Shown here: positions 1-9,433 of the stretch, piece after piece
Position numbering within the stretch: the stretch's first letter is position 1
How the letters are laid out: every line of letters starts with the position of its first letter
Assembly (NCBI RefSeq): GCF_900104415.1
Contig: NZ_FMXR01000005.1
Coordinates: 124,001-188,000, forward strand
Source: Eubacterium oxidoreducens
GTDB lineage: Bacteria; Bacillota; Clostridia; Lachnospirales; Lachnospiraceae
DNA length: 64,000 nucleotides
Reading direction: 5' to 3'
Position numbers and translations under genes: made by a program
Notes under the pieces: generated by a model
What the model saw: only the letters and a program-made list of their open reading frames with translations
What the model was told of the DNA's origin: nothing
Database searches by the model: none

Positions 1-1
1 C

Positions 2-1699
2 CTGGCAAAAGGAATTGGCAATCATTTTGTTGTTTATGGTATTTACAATAAAGGAATTGAAATAAAAGATAATACATTTTCAGATATTGCAAATGCGGCA
101 GTAAATCCAATCGGTTCTATCAATGTTGCAATCGAGAATAATACCATGAAAAATGTGGGAAGAGGCGTAAGCTATACTGCCCTAGCAAGTTCGATAAAAA
201 CAGCGAACGACCCGTCGAAGGCAAAAATCGTATCATCGGTAAATCTCGTAATTCGGAATAATACGATTACGGTGTCAAACAGCAAATCTGTTTCTTATAA
301 TTATAATTATGCCATATATATAAGTGGTAGCGACTATCAAGGAAAGACGTATGCACTAAGTGCTGTCACAATTATGGGAAATACCATCCATTCTTACGAT
401 GCCGGAATATATTTGAAATCGGTGTCGAATTCTAGTGTTACTAATAATAAAATTACGGAAAGCAAAAAGAATTCGGCTAATAATTCGATTGCGAATGGAA
501 TTGTGATAAAGTCTGCGAGCTCAAATACAGTTTCAGGCAATACCATTGGTTCATCATCCGGCTACAAGATTGAAGGATGCGGAATATATATTCAGGATTG
601 TAAGAGCCATACGGTGTCAAATAATAAAATATATAAGACGAAGACCCACGGCATATATATAGCAGGTGATTCAAATGTAAATCTGTTAAAGGATTATGTA
701 AGCGGAGCAAGTGGGCAAGGTTTGAAAGTGATGGATGGTGCTACGGTATCGGTAACGGGCGGTAGCTATACAAACTGCAAGAAAAACGGAGTGTATCTAT
801 CTAAGTCAACACTTAGCATGAAACAAGTGAAGGTTTGTAATAATTCCTCGAATGGAATTTGCGTTGAAGAAAAGTCCGTATTAAATATCCAAAATTCAAA
901 GATTAATGCAAATGGAAATCATGGTGTAGGTGTGTATCATGATTCCCAAGTGAAATTCAGCAAAAATACAATCAGCAAAAATAAGGAAAATGGAATCAGC
1001 GTTGTAGGTGCAACTGTAAATATCTATAATAATAAGCTTGAAAACAACAAAGCGAATGGAATATCAATCTCAGAAGCAACAAGCAAGTCTGTCATAGGCG
1101 GAAAATCAAAAGGTAACCAGGTGAATAATAACAGTGGTTATGGAATCATTATTTTACAAAAGAGCAATGTGGTAGTTGCGAATAATACCTGTAAAAATAA
1201 TGAATCCGGAGTTTATATTGGTACAGAGTCAAAAGCATTGCTGAAAAAAAATAAGGTAACAAAAAACAACACCGGAATAACGCTGGTAAGCACAGGACAG
1301 GTTACGATTAAGGGAAATACAATCACAAAGAATAAAAGTACCGGATTAAGCCTGTATAGTGTGTCAAAAGCTGTGAAAATGACAAATAATACGCTTTGCA
1401 ACAAAGGAACGTATGAAATATATAAGAGTTCATCTTCTGGTAAAAACACCAATACGACAATCAAGAAGATGAAGTTAAAAGGAATAAAAGCAAAGTCAAA
1501 GACCATAAAAGGCAAAACGCTGAAAAATACAAAGCTTGTCTTATATAGGGGCAATAAGAAAATTGCATCTGTAAAAACAGACAAAGATGGGAAGTTTACG
1601 GTAAAACTTAAGAAAAAATTAAAAAAAGGAGAAATCATAAAAGTTAAATTAAAAGATACGAGTGGGAATAGCATTTTACGAACAATAGTAGTAAAATAA
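2..1699 (+). CDS. Right-handed beta-helix repeat protein, 5' end outside window
   Basis: The reading frame is open from base 2, so the gene begins before the window; the ATG at 146 is only an internal methionine. The protein is made of about 22-residue turns rich in Asn, Ser, Gly and hydrophobic residues (patterns such as NNTI, SGNTI, NGIYL), typical of parallel beta-helix (PbH1) proteins, which include polysaccharide lyases, epimerases and adhesins. The last 80 or so residues are very Lys-rich and end in a short beta-sandwich-like unit (GKTLKNTKLVLYRGNKKIAS, DGKFTVKL), resembling small bacterial Ig-like modules. It is probably secreted and binds or modifies a polysaccharide, but no catalytic residues can be assigned and the signal peptide lies outside the window. 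A wall-polymer operon follows 76 bases later. Confidence 0.75.
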   Translation: MAKGIGNHFVVYGIYNKGIEIKDNTFSDIANAAVNPIGSINVAIENNTMKNVGRGVSYTALASSIKTANDPSKAKIVSSVNLVIRNNTITVSNSKSVSYNYNYAIYISGSDYQGKTYALSAVTIMGNTIHSYDAGIYLKSVSNSSVTNNKITESKKNSANNSIANGIVIKSASSNTVSGNTIGSSSGYKIEGCGIYIQDCKSHTVSNNKIYKTKTHGIYIAGDSNVNLLKDYVSGASGQGLKVMDGATVSVTGGSYTNCKKNGVYLSKSTLSMKQVKVCNNSSNGICVEEKSVLNIQNSKINANGNHGVGVYHDSQVKFSKNTISKNKENGISVVGATVNIYNNKLENNKANGISISEATSKSVIGGKSKGNQVNNNSGYGIIILQKSNVVVANNTCKNNESGVYIGTESKALLKKNKVTKNNTGITLVSTGQVTIKGNTITKNKSTGLSLYSVSKAVKMTNNTLCNKGTYEIYKSSSSGKNTNTTIKKMKLKGIKAKSKTIKGKTLKNTKLVLYRGNKKIASVKTDKDGKFTVKLKKKLKKGEIIKVKLKDTSGNSILRTIVVK

Positions 1700-1775
1700 A
1701 GAAGTTATTCGACTTAATAAAAATCAGCACGTTTTCTAAGCGTTGATTGAAATTATTGAAGGAGAACCATAAATC

Positions 1776-2903
1776 ATGGCTGGAAGAAGTAGAAGAAAAA
1801 AGAGAAAAATTAAGGCTATTATTGTAACAATCTTAATTATTGTTGCTGCAGCCTTGGTGTTCGGATATTATTTTGTCAATTCGTACATCCAAAGTAAGTT
1901 GGATCAGGTAGAGAGATATGAACTGTCAACAGATACAGAAGAAGAGGAAGTAGTAGAAGAAGGATATACCACAATCGCTTTGTTTGGAGTTGATAATCGA
2001 ACTTCAGAGAGTCTGCAAAGTGGTAACTCTGATACTATGATTGTTTTAAGTATTGATAATGAGACAAAAGAATGTCGTTTGGCATCGGTTTATCGAGATA
2101 CTTATCTTAATGTGGGTGAAGATAAATACAGAAAATGCAACTATGCCTATTCGGCAGGTGGACCGTCGAGAACCATTACAATGCTTAATGAGAATCTGGA
2201 TTTAGATATTCAGGATTTCATTACAATTGATTTTACCGGCCTGGTAGATGTTGTTGATGAACTTGGAGGAATAGAAGTTGATGTGTCTGCAGAAGAAGCA
2301 GCAGAGATGCAAGAGTATATTGCGGAAACAGCGAATCTGACAGGTAAGACGGCAAATTATGTATCGGAAGGCACACAGACATTAGATGGTGTTCAGGCAT
2401 GTACTTATGCCAGAATTCGACAAATTACGGGTGGTGATTTTTCCAGAACGGAGCGTCAGAGAGAGGTTATAGAAAAGATTCTTGAAAAGATGAAGGATGC
2501 CAGCTATTCACAGCTAATCAATATCTTTGATTCTATGACGGAGAATAACAGAGTTTTGGTATCGCTAAGTGATGATGAACTGAAGTATTATATTAAGAAT
2601 GCTTCGAAGTTTGAAATTGAAGATACAACGGGATTCCCTTTTGACTATGCATCGAATACGATAGGTTCTCTCGGATATATCATAATTCCGGTTGACTTAG
2701 ATAACAATGTAGAAACCCTACATGAATTCTTATATCCGGATGAAGATGATTATGAAGTGTCCGATACAACTGAGTCATATAGTTCGCAGATTATAAGTAA
2801 TCTTGGACAGTACACGGCAACGGTGATTAACTCAGAAGATGATGAAGATGATGAAGATTCAGATAGTAGTTCAGATTCCGATTCCGATTCAACAACTGAG
2901 TAG
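1776..2903 (+). CDS. LytR-CpsA-Psr (LCP) family wall-polymer ligase
   Basis: 375 residues. A basic cytosolic N-terminus (AGRSRRKKRK) is followed by one membrane segment at about 13-35 and an outside LCP domain from about 64 to 240. LCP landmarks are visible: ALFGVDNRT, a conserved Arg in SVYRDTYL, LNENLDLDIQDF, LGGIEVDV, GTQTLDGVQACTYARIR and GGDFSRTERQREV. LCP proteins transfer undecaprenyl-linked glycopolymers such as teichoic acid or capsule to peptidoglycan. The C-terminal tail is a low-complexity Asp/Glu/Ser stretch. The start ATG has AAGGAG about 10 bases upstream. It is the first of two LCP genes flanking a glycosyltransferase; the two share the same architecture and are probably paralogues. 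Confidence 0.9.
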   Translation: MAGRSRRKKRKIKAIIVTILIIVAAALVFGYYFVNSYIQSKLDQVERYELSTDTEEEEVVEEGYTTIALFGVDNRTSESLQSGNSDTMIVLSIDNETKECRLASVYRDTYLNVGEDKYRKCNYAYSAGGPSRTITMLNENLDLDIQDFITIDFTGLVDVVDELGGIEVDVSAEEAAEMQEYIAETANLTGKTANYVSEGTQTLDGVQACTYARIRQITGGDFSRTERQREVIEKILEKMKDASYSQLINIFDSMTENNRVLVSLSDDELKYYIKNASKFEIEDTTGFPFDYASNTIGSLGYIIIPVDLDNNVETLHEFLYPDEDDYEVSDTTESYSSQIISNLGQYTATVINSEDDEDDEDSDSSSDSDSDSTTE

Positions 2904-2916
2904 TTGTTAGATAAAA

Positions 2917-2951
2917 AAGCAGCATCGATGGAGATAAAGTCGGTGCTGCTT
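2917..2951 (+). other. Intercistronic hairpin between LCP and glycosyltransferase genes
   Basis: A 12-bp stem (AAGCAGCATCGA pairing with TCGGTGCTGCTT) encloses an 11-base loop. It is not followed by a T-run, so it is unlikely to be a full terminator. It may stabilise or process the operon mRNA. Confidence 0.5.
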
Positions 2952-2983
2952 AAAGACGTTTTCCAGGTGAGAGGAGCAACGGA

Positions 2984-4714
2984 TTGGCGAAGAAGAGCAC
3001 GCGAGGACAAAGTAGGCAGGATAAGTCAAGACAAAATGAAAAAAAAGACCGGACAAAACGTGCAATCAACCAGTGGAGTCAGATTGGAAAGACTGCACAG
3101 TATTTAGGACGTGTAAGTGTTAGAGAAGTTCTTTCGCATACATTTGAGGGGAACAGTCATGCCGTACAGTCTTATTCGGAAAATAGCTATCTGTTTATGA
3201 CATCTGATGCGGAGGTTGCAAGACAGCGCGAAGAAAGATTTGCTTTTGAACCAAAGATCTCCGTTGTGGTTGCAGCTTATGAAACGCCACAGGAGAGATT
3301 GATGGCAATGATAGAATCTCTTTATGTGCAGACATATTCAAACTGGGAAGTAATCATTGTGGACGCATCTGAGACGAATGGTGTTTTTCAGATTATTCGA
3401 ATGATACAAAAGAAGTATCCGAATCTACCAATTGTATATGAACATTCCAAAGAAGACCGAGGGATTGCTTCTACGTTTAACATGGGTCTTAATAGGGTAG
3501 AAAGTGATTATGTCGCTTTTGTCGATCATGATGATGTATTAGAACCGGGTGCTTTGTATGAGATTGTAAAGCTTTTAAACGAGGAGAGCGAAGCTGATTT
3601 CATTTATACAGATGAAGATATGGTATCAGAGGATTTGAATATTTATCAAAGACCATGCTTTAAACCTGATTACAATGAAGAATTATTAAATACGAATAAT
3701 TATATAGGACGATTGTTTGTGGTTAAGAGAGAATTAATCGAAACGATTGGTGCATTTCGGGAAGAATTTGAAGGTGCACAGGATTATGATTTTGTACTTC
3801 GAGCGACGGAGCAGGCCAGGAAGATTTGTCATATTCCGAAGGTTTTATATCATAAACGATTAAAGAATGTATCGGCTACTTCGAATCCGGTAGGAAAAGT
3901 GAAGTCGGCAGAAGTGGCGGCAAAAGCGCTCATGCAGCATTTTGAAAGAATAGGGACGCCTTGTGAAGTGAAGATGAAGCTTGAGCAGGGATATTTTCGT
4001 CCGATTTATAAAGCAGACAAATTTAAGCAGCTGCTGGTGATTATTTCGGGAGCGTATTTTGAAGAGACAAAGCAGATAACAGAACTTCGTAAATTTGGTG
4101 TTGAAATCTGGCATATGCCAGAGGAAAACTCCGGACAGAAGTATGTTTTTGATAGAAAATATATTTTGATGATAGAAAAGGCTGCTTTTTTGCCAAGTAA
4201 GAGTGCGCTAGAAGAGATGATGGGAATTTTGCAACGTCCGGATGTTGGAGCAGTAGGAACAAAATCCGTAAATGCAAAAGGAAAAGTTGTGCAAAACGGT
4301 CTGGTTTATTTTGAAAACGGTCTCGTTTGCCCTGCATTTGCAGGACTTAAGAAGAATTATAAAGGATATCAAGGTCGTGGGGAGTTGACACAGTATGTAA
4401 GTGGTATTAACCTATATTGTGCGATGCTTAAGAAAGAAGCATTTGAGATGACCGGAGGATTCTTATGGGAGCTTCCACATAGGTATCGGGCTATGGATTT
4501 GTGCCTGCAGATGAAAAAAGCAGGATATAAGTTGGTACAAGATCCGTATGTGATTGTGGAAATGGAAGAACCGGAACAATATTCAACCATAGAAGAGAAT
4601 CGTGCTCGTCTTATTTTGAAAGAAAGATGGGAAAGTGAACTGAAATCTCCGGATCCTTATTATAATATGAATTTTGAAAAGGGGAACGCACGCTATATTG
4701 TGCGTCAAAGGTAA
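2984..4714 (+). CDS. Glycosyltransferase family 2 with duplicated GT2-like C-terminal half
   Basis: 576 residues starting at TTG; GAGAGGAG lies about 8 bases upstream. The N-terminal 90 residues are basic and unassigned. A GT-A fold follows at about 87-260: SVVVAAYETP (nucleotide-binding start), IIVDAS and the metal-binding FVDHDDVLEPGAL. The second half (about 345-560) looks like a further, more divergent GT2 unit (AVGTKSVNAKGKVVQNG, AMLKKEAFEMTGGF), as in rhamnan or O-antigen type enzymes. No membrane segment is seen, so it probably works at the inner face of the membrane on a lipid-linked glycan. Its position between two LCP ligase genes suggests it builds the polymer they attach. Donor and acceptor sugars cannot be told from sequence. 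Confidence 0.85.
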   Translation: MAKKSTRGQSRQDKSRQNEKKDRTKRAINQWSQIGKTAQYLGRVSVREVLSHTFEGNSHAVQSYSENSYLFMTSDAEVARQREERFAFEPKISVVVAAYETPQERLMAMIESLYVQTYSNWEVIIVDASETNGVFQIIRMIQKKYPNLPIVYEHSKEDRGIASTFNMGLNRVESDYVAFVDHDDVLEPGALYEIVKLLNEESEADFIYTDEDMVSEDLNIYQRPCFKPDYNEELLNTNNYIGRLFVVKRELIETIGAFREEFEGAQDYDFVLRATEQARKICHIPKVLYHKRLKNVSATSNPVGKVKSAEVAAKALMQHFERIGTPCEVKMKLEQGYFRPIYKADKFKQLLVIISGAYFEETKQITELRKFGVEIWHMPEENSGQKYVFDRKYILMIEKAAFLPSKSALEEMMGILQRPDVGAVGTKSVNAKGKVVQNGLVYFENGLVCPAFAGLKKNYKGYQGRGELTQYVSGINLYCAMLKKEAFEMTGGFLWELPHRYRAMDLCLQMKKAGYKLVQDPYVIVEMEEPEQYSTIEENRARLILKERWESELKSPDPYYNMNFEKGNARYIVRQR

Positions 4715-4725
4715 GAAAAATTATT

Positions 4726-5787
4726 ATGGCAAGAAGAAGAATGACCGCTAGGCAAAGACGTAAGAGAAAGGTACGTATGTTTCTTATAGAAATGGTGATA
4801 TTAGCGGTTGTACTGGTAGTACTTTATCTGTTTGTTCAATTTGGAAAAATCAGTCGCAATGGCATTACGACGGATAATGATAATCTAGATCCGGCAACTC
4901 TTGAGACACTTGATGGTTACACTGATATTGCCGTATTTGGACTAGACAACCGTACGAGCGGCGAATATGAAAATGGACGTGCAGATGTTCTTATGATTTT
5001 TAGTATCAATAATGATACAAATGAAGTAAAGATGGTGTCAGTTTATCGTGATACTTATTTAAATATGACCGATGATGATGAAGATTTTAATAAAGCGAAT
5101 GCGGCCTATTCTCTTGGAGGTGCGCAGCAGGCAGTCGAGATGCTCAATGAAAATCTCGATTTGAATATTCAAAATTACGTATCGGTAGATTTTGAGGCTG
5201 TAATTGATGTCATTGATCAGCTTGGCGGCGTAGAAGAAGTTGAAGTAACGAAGAACGAAGCCAAACTTATGAAAAAGCCGATTAAAGAAGTCTGTAAGCT
5301 TAAGGATGTGGATCCGGATACGGAATATGTTTCAGCCGGAACGCAGACTTTAGATGGCATTCAGGCTTTGGCCTATATGAGAATTCGAAAAGATAACGGT
5401 GGAGATTTTAAGCGAACCAAAAGACAACGAGAGATTATTTCAAAGGTAATAAAGCAGGCAAAATCATCTAATATCTTTACCTTAAATAGTATGATGAATG
5501 ATTTGCTTCCGGAGATTTCTACCTCTTTAACCAATTCGGATATGGTAACATTGTTGCTACAGTTATTTTCTTATGAAGTGGCAGATTCCTCCGGATTTCC
5601 GTTTGAAAAAACAACGATGGATTTATCGGTTGGAAATTCTGTAATTGCAGCGGACTTGGAGTCAAATGTAATAGAATTACATGAATTTTTGTATGGAACA
5701 GAGGATTATACACCGTCTGAAGATGTGCAAAATTTTTCAGATACCATTATTTATCGTACAGGGATTCATGAAGGTGACGGTTACTAA
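4726..5787 (+). CDS. LytR-CpsA-Psr (LCP) family wall-polymer ligase, second copy
   Basis: 353 residues with a basic N-terminus (ARRRMTARQRRKRKVR), one membrane segment at about 18-40 and an outside LCP domain: AVFGLDNRTSG, SVYRDTYLNM, MLNENLDLNIQNYV, DQLGGVEEVEV, GTQTLDGIQALAYMRIR, GGDFKRTKRQREI. The layout and motifs match the LCP protein at 1776-2903. It starts 11 bases after the glycosyltransferase and ends 23 bases before glmS, so all four genes probably form one transcript. The ribosome site is weak (AAAGG lies far from the ATG), so translation may depend on coupling. Paired LCP proteins are often partly redundant. Confidence 0.88.
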   Translation: MARRRMTARQRRKRKVRMFLIEMVILAVVLVVLYLFVQFGKISRNGITTDNDNLDPATLETLDGYTDIAVFGLDNRTSGEYENGRADVLMIFSINNDTNEVKMVSVYRDTYLNMTDDDEDFNKANAAYSLGGAQQAVEMLNENLDLNIQNYVSVDFEAVIDVIDQLGGVEEVEVTKNEAKLMKKPIKEVCKLKDVDPDTEYVSAGTQTLDGIQALAYMRIRKDNGGDFKRTKRQREIISKVIKQAKSSNIFTLNSMMNDLLPEISTSLTNSDMVTLLLQLFSYEVADSSGFPFEKTTMDLSVGNSVIAADLESNVIELHEFLYGTEDYTPSEDVQNFSDTIIYRTGIHEGDGY

Positions 5788-5810
5788 TAATTGTAAGAAG
5801 GAGACGGATT

Positions 5811-7637
5811 ATGTGTGGAATAGTTGGATATATAGGAAGACAGCAGGCAGCACCAATCTTGTTGGATGGGCTTAGCAAACTAGAATACAGAGGTTATGAT
5901 TCTGCCGGAATTGCTGTTTATGATGGGACGCAAGTAAATATAAAAAAGGCAGTCGGCAAGCTGAAGGTGTTAAGTGAGTTAACACATGATGGCGCGATGA
6001 TGCCGGGAGAGATCGGGATTGGTCATACGCGTTGGGCAACACATGGGACACCAACTAAGGAAAATGCTCATCCGCATTATAATAAAGAACAGACAATTGC
6101 CGTTGTGCATAATGGAATTATCGAGAATTATTTAAAGCTACGTAATAAACTTGAGTCTAAGGGCTATGAATTTGTTTCGGAGACAGACACGGAGACGGTA
6201 GCACATTTGCTTGACTACTATTATGATGGCGATCCGATTGAAGCAATCACGAAAGTGATTCATCGAGTAGAAGGTTCCTATGCTTTGGGAATTGTCTTTT
6301 TAGAGCATCCGGACGTTTTGTACGCTGTACGAAAGGATTCGCCTTTAATTGTAGGACAGGGAAAGGATGGCAATTTGATTGCTTCTGATGTTCCGGCGGT
6401 ATTAAAGTATACAAGAGAAGTCTGTTATATTCAGAATAATGAAATTGCCGTTCTTAAAAAGGATGCGATTGAATTTTTCGGTATTGATTCGGAACCACTT
6501 GAAAAAGAATTTTCTCATATTGACTGGGATGCAGATGCAGCTGAAAAGGGCGGCTATGAGCATTTTATGTTAAAAGAGATGAACGAAGAACCAAAGACTG
6601 TTCGAGATACTTTAAATCCAAGAATTGTTGAGAATGATGTAGTTATTGAAGAACTGGGAATGAGCGATGAGGAGATTCGCGAAATCAAACAGATTCGTAT
6701 TGTGGCTTGCGGTTCTGCTTATCATACTGGAGTAACAGCAAGTTATGTGTTTGAAGAAATGGCACGAATTCCGGTAGCAGTAGAAGTGGCCAGTGAGTTT
6801 CGATATCGCAATCCGATATTAAATCCAACAGATTTAGTGATTATTGTCAGTCAATCCGGAGAGACTGCAGATTCACTTGCTGCGCTCAGATTGTGCAAGG
6901 AGCAGGGAATTCAAACGCTTGGAATTGTAAATGTTGTGGGAAGTTCTATCGCACGTGAGGCAGATCGCGTTATGTATACGTGGGCAGGACCTGAGATTTC
7001 AGTTGCAACAACAAAAGCATATAGTGCACAGCTTATTGCCTTATACCTGTTGTCTATTAAGTTCGCAGATGTGAAAGGACTCCTTGCCAAAGAGGAAAAG
7101 AAGGAGTTGATTAATGACCTGAAAAAACTTCCGGATCAAATTGAACTTCTTCTTCATAACAAGGAGAATATTCAAAAATTTGCAACGCGTTATATTGCAG
7201 CAAAAGATGTGTTTTTTATAGGACGTGGGATTGACTATGCGATTTCATTAGAAGGTTCGTTAAAGCTGAAAGAAATTTCCTATATTCATTCGGAAGCATA
7301 TGCTGCCGGAGAACTTAAACATGGAACCATTTCACTTATTGAAGAGGGAACTTTGGTTGCCGCTGTGATTACCCAGCAGCATTTGTATCAAAAGACCATT
7401 TCCAATATGGTGGAAGTAAAATCGCGAGGCGCATTTGTATTGGCTGTGACCAATGAAGGAAATACGGAAGTGGAAAAGGCGGCAGACTATGTTATTTATG
7501 TGCCGGAGACGAGTCATTATTTTACGAATTCACTTGCGATTATTCCGCTTCAGTTATTTAGTTATTATGTGTCCGTTGGAAAAGGCTGCGATGTAGATAA
7601 ACCAAGAAATCTGGCGAAATCGGTTACAGTTGAATAA
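5811..7637 (+). CDS. glmS: Glutamine-fructose-6-phosphate aminotransferase (isomerizing)
   Basis: 608 residues, the usual length. It converts fructose 6-phosphate and glutamine to glucosamine 6-phosphate, the first step to UDP-GlcNAc for peptidoglycan and other wall glycans. The N-terminus MCGIVGYIG carries the catalytic Cys exposed after Met removal, followed by RGYDSAG and GHTRWATHG of the class II glutaminase domain (1-225). Two SIS isomerase domains follow, with SQSGETADS near 345 and GRGIDYAISLEGSLKLKEISY near 475; the C-terminus DKPRNLAKSVTVE is typical. The ribosome site AAGGAGA is well placed. Only 23 bases separate it from the LCP gene, so there is no room for a glmS ribozyme. Confidence 0.97.
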   Translation: MCGIVGYIGRQQAAPILLDGLSKLEYRGYDSAGIAVYDGTQVNIKKAVGKLKVLSELTHDGAMMPGEIGIGHTRWATHGTPTKENAHPHYNKEQTIAVVHNGIIENYLKLRNKLESKGYEFVSETDTETVAHLLDYYYDGDPIEAITKVIHRVEGSYALGIVFLEHPDVLYAVRKDSPLIVGQGKDGNLIASDVPAVLKYTREVCYIQNNEIAVLKKDAIEFFGIDSEPLEKEFSHIDWDADAAEKGGYEHFMLKEMNEEPKTVRDTLNPRIVENDVVIEELGMSDEEIREIKQIRIVACGSAYHTGVTASYVFEEMARIPVAVEVASEFRYRNPILNPTDLVIIVSQSGETADSLAALRLCKEQGIQTLGIVNVVGSSIAREADRVMYTWAGPEISVATTKAYSAQLIALYLLSIKFADVKGLLAKEEKKELINDLKKLPDQIELLLHNKENIQKFATRYIAAKDVFFIGRGIDYAISLEGSLKLKEISYIHSEAYAAGELKHGTISLIEEGTLVAAVITQQHLYQKTISNMVEVKSRGAFVLAVTNEGNTEVEKAADYVIYVPETSHYFTNSLAIIPLQLFSYYVSVGKGCDVDKPRNLAKSVTVE

Positions 7638-7662
7638 AAAGCGAGAGAAATGTTTTTCTGTA

Positions 7663-7702
7663 AAAGACTGTGTAGGAGAGTTACATGGTCTTTGTTTTTT
7701 TT
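7663..7702 (+). terminator. Rho-independent terminator after glmS
   Basis: A 12-bp stem with two G-T pairs (AAAGACTGTGTA with TACATGGTCTTT) and a 7-base loop is followed by eight T's. It closes the LCP-GT-LCP-glmS transcript. Confidence 0.85.
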
Positions 7703-7792
7703 GGATAAAGGGAAAATGTAAGAAAACACAGATAAGACACAAACATTTTATATAGTAGAAGCATAAAATGAAAAGAAGGAGATTGCGTAAAG

Positions 7793-9319
7793 ATGAATGA
7801 GAATGAAAAGAACAACCAAAGTGATTCAACTTATTCCTATCGTTATAACAATCAGGATAATCCGGATATGACCTGGAGAGCAGATGACTATGAAACGCAG
7901 CAAGGGACAAAGACCACGAATGAGTCGACATCCTGGAGCGCACAGTCAGGTAACGATACGGCGCAGCAAAATGGAACATTTACCAATAACTATACAACCA
8001 TGAATCAGGGGAAAGAAGCGGAAAAGAAGCGGCGTTTTTCCAAATGGGCCGATCGTCCAAAGAAGAAACCATCGTTCTCCTTTAGAGGAAATGGCAGATC
8101 GGGTAATATTGGAAGTATGATTGGAAAATGCGTAATCATTGCAGTAATCTTTGGATTGGTTGCCGGAGGCTGCTTTGCAGCTGTAACAAAACTTACACAT
8201 GTTGCAGATTATGTAGTCGCATCAGATGAAAATGATAACAAGAGCTCATCAGACTTGGGGAATGATTCTGAGGAGTCGTCATTAAATACAGATGGCACCG
8301 TAGCACTGACGGATCTGTCCGAAGCATCGGGAGATGTTTCTAAGATTGCGGCATCGGTGATGCCATCCATTGTAGCAATTACCAATATGGGAGAAACACA
8401 AATTGATTGGTTCGGTCAGACCTATACGCAAGAGAGCGAAAGTAGTGGTTCCGGAGTGATCATCAGTCAGGATGATGATTATCTGTATATCGCAACAAAC
8501 AATCATGTGGTGGAAAGTGCAGTAACGATAACGGTAACATTTATCGATGAATCAACAGCAACAGCGGAAGTAAAAGGAACAGATTCGGCTTCTGATCTGG
8601 CCGTTGTAAGTATCGCGCTTGATTCGCTTTCTGAGGATACGCTCTCTTCAATAGCAGTTGCCCAAATCGGAGATTCGGACGAACTATCGGTAGGTGATTC
8701 GGCGGTTGCAATCGGTAATGCATTAGGTTATGGACAGTCTGTAACAACAGGTGTTATCAGTGCTTTAGATAGAGAAGTTACTATGGTTGATGAGACTACA
8801 CAAGAAAGTACGACTTATGAACTTATTCAGACCGATGCCGCAATTAATCCGGGTAATAGTGGTGGAGCTTTATTAAACTCCCGAGGAGAAGTAATCGGAA
8901 TTAATTCCTCGAAATATTCGGATACAGATGTAGAAGGAATGGGATTTGCAATTCCATCAGCCAAGGCAGAGCCTATATTAAATAATTTAATAACCAGAGA
9001 AATTGTAGATGAATCCGAAAGTGCATATCTTGGAATCAGTGGTGTAGATGTAACAACAGAAGCAGCAGAACAATATAATATGCCGGAAGGTGTTTACATT
9101 GCCAAGGTAACAAGCGGATCTGCCGCAGAGACAGCAGGACTTCAGGTTGGAGATATCCTGACTCAATTTGATGGCAAGTCGATTACCTCTTATGAATATC
9201 TACAGGAACAGATGCAGTATTACAAAGCCGGAGATGAGGTTGACATTGTTGTACAAAGAGCATCAGATGGTACCTATCAAGAGCAGAAAATAACGGTAAC
9301 GCTGGGAAGTAAAAATTAA
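7793..9319 (+). CDS. Membrane-anchored HtrA/DegP-type serine protease with PDZ domain
   Basis: 508 residues. The first 105 or so are polar, rich in Asn, Gln, Thr and Ser and probably disordered in the cytosol. One membrane segment follows at about 110-130, then an acidic linker, a trypsin-like domain (about 175-395) and a PDZ domain (about 410-500). The catalytic triad is visible: H238 in TNNHVV, D268 in SDLAVV and S356 in NPGNSGGA. These enzymes act outside the membrane as protease and chaperone against misfolded exported proteins. AAGGAG lies 11 bases before the ATG. It is transcribed alone, with terminators on both sides. The N-terminal extension is longer than in most Firmicute HtrA proteins. 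Confidence 0.93.
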   Translation: MNENEKNNQSDSTYSYRYNNQDNPDMTWRADDYETQQGTKTTNESTSWSAQSGNDTAQQNGTFTNNYTTMNQGKEAEKKRRFSKWADRPKKKPSFSFRGNGRSGNIGSMIGKCVIIAVIFGLVAGGCFAAVTKLTHVADYVVASDENDNKSSSDLGNDSEESSLNTDGTVALTDLSEASGDVSKIAASVMPSIVAITNMGETQIDWFGQTYTQESESSGSGVIISQDDDYLYIATNNHVVESAVTITVTFIDESTATAEVKGTDSASDLAVVSIALDSLSEDTLSSIAVAQIGDSDELSVGDSAVAIGNALGYGQSVTTGVISALDREVTMVDETTQESTTYELIQTDAAINPGNSGGALLNSRGEVIGINSSKYSDTDVEGMGFAIPSAKAEPILNNLITREIVDESESAYLGISGVDVTTEAAEQYNMPEGVYIAKVTSGSAAETAGLQVGDILTQFDGKSITSYEYLQEQMQYYKAGDEVDIVVQRASDGTYQEQKITVTLGSKN

Positions 9320-9355
9320 CACAATTGGAAAACTAAGGTTGACAATCGAGTTAAC

Positions 9356-9399
9356 AATGGCGGAAAAACTTTGAAAAATCAAGGTTTTTCCGCCATTTT
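9356..9399 (+). terminator. Rho-independent terminator after the HtrA gene
   Basis: A very long stem: 14 perfect pairs (AATGGCGGAAAAAC with GTTTTTCCGCCATT), extended by about six more around an A-rich loop, ending in a T-run. It closes the HtrA transcript just before the arcC promoter. Confidence 0.9.
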
Positions 9400-9404
9400 C
9401 TATA

Positions 9405-9433
9405 TTGTGACTAAAAAATAAATATGGTAATAT
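9405..9433 (+). promoter_or_regulatory. Sigma-A type promoter for carbamate kinase
   Basis: TTGTGA and TAATAT are separated by exactly 17 bases, directly after the upstream terminator and about 60 bases before the arcC start. Confidence 0.6.

Noticed and set aside
1213-1674. 153-codon minus-strand frame opposite the beta-helix gene
   Set aside because: A shadow of the Lys-rich coding strand (Phe/Leu-rich), with no start signals.
5788-5810. Possible glmS ribozyme
   Set aside because: Only 23 bases lie between the LCP gene and glmS; there is no space for the ribozyme.
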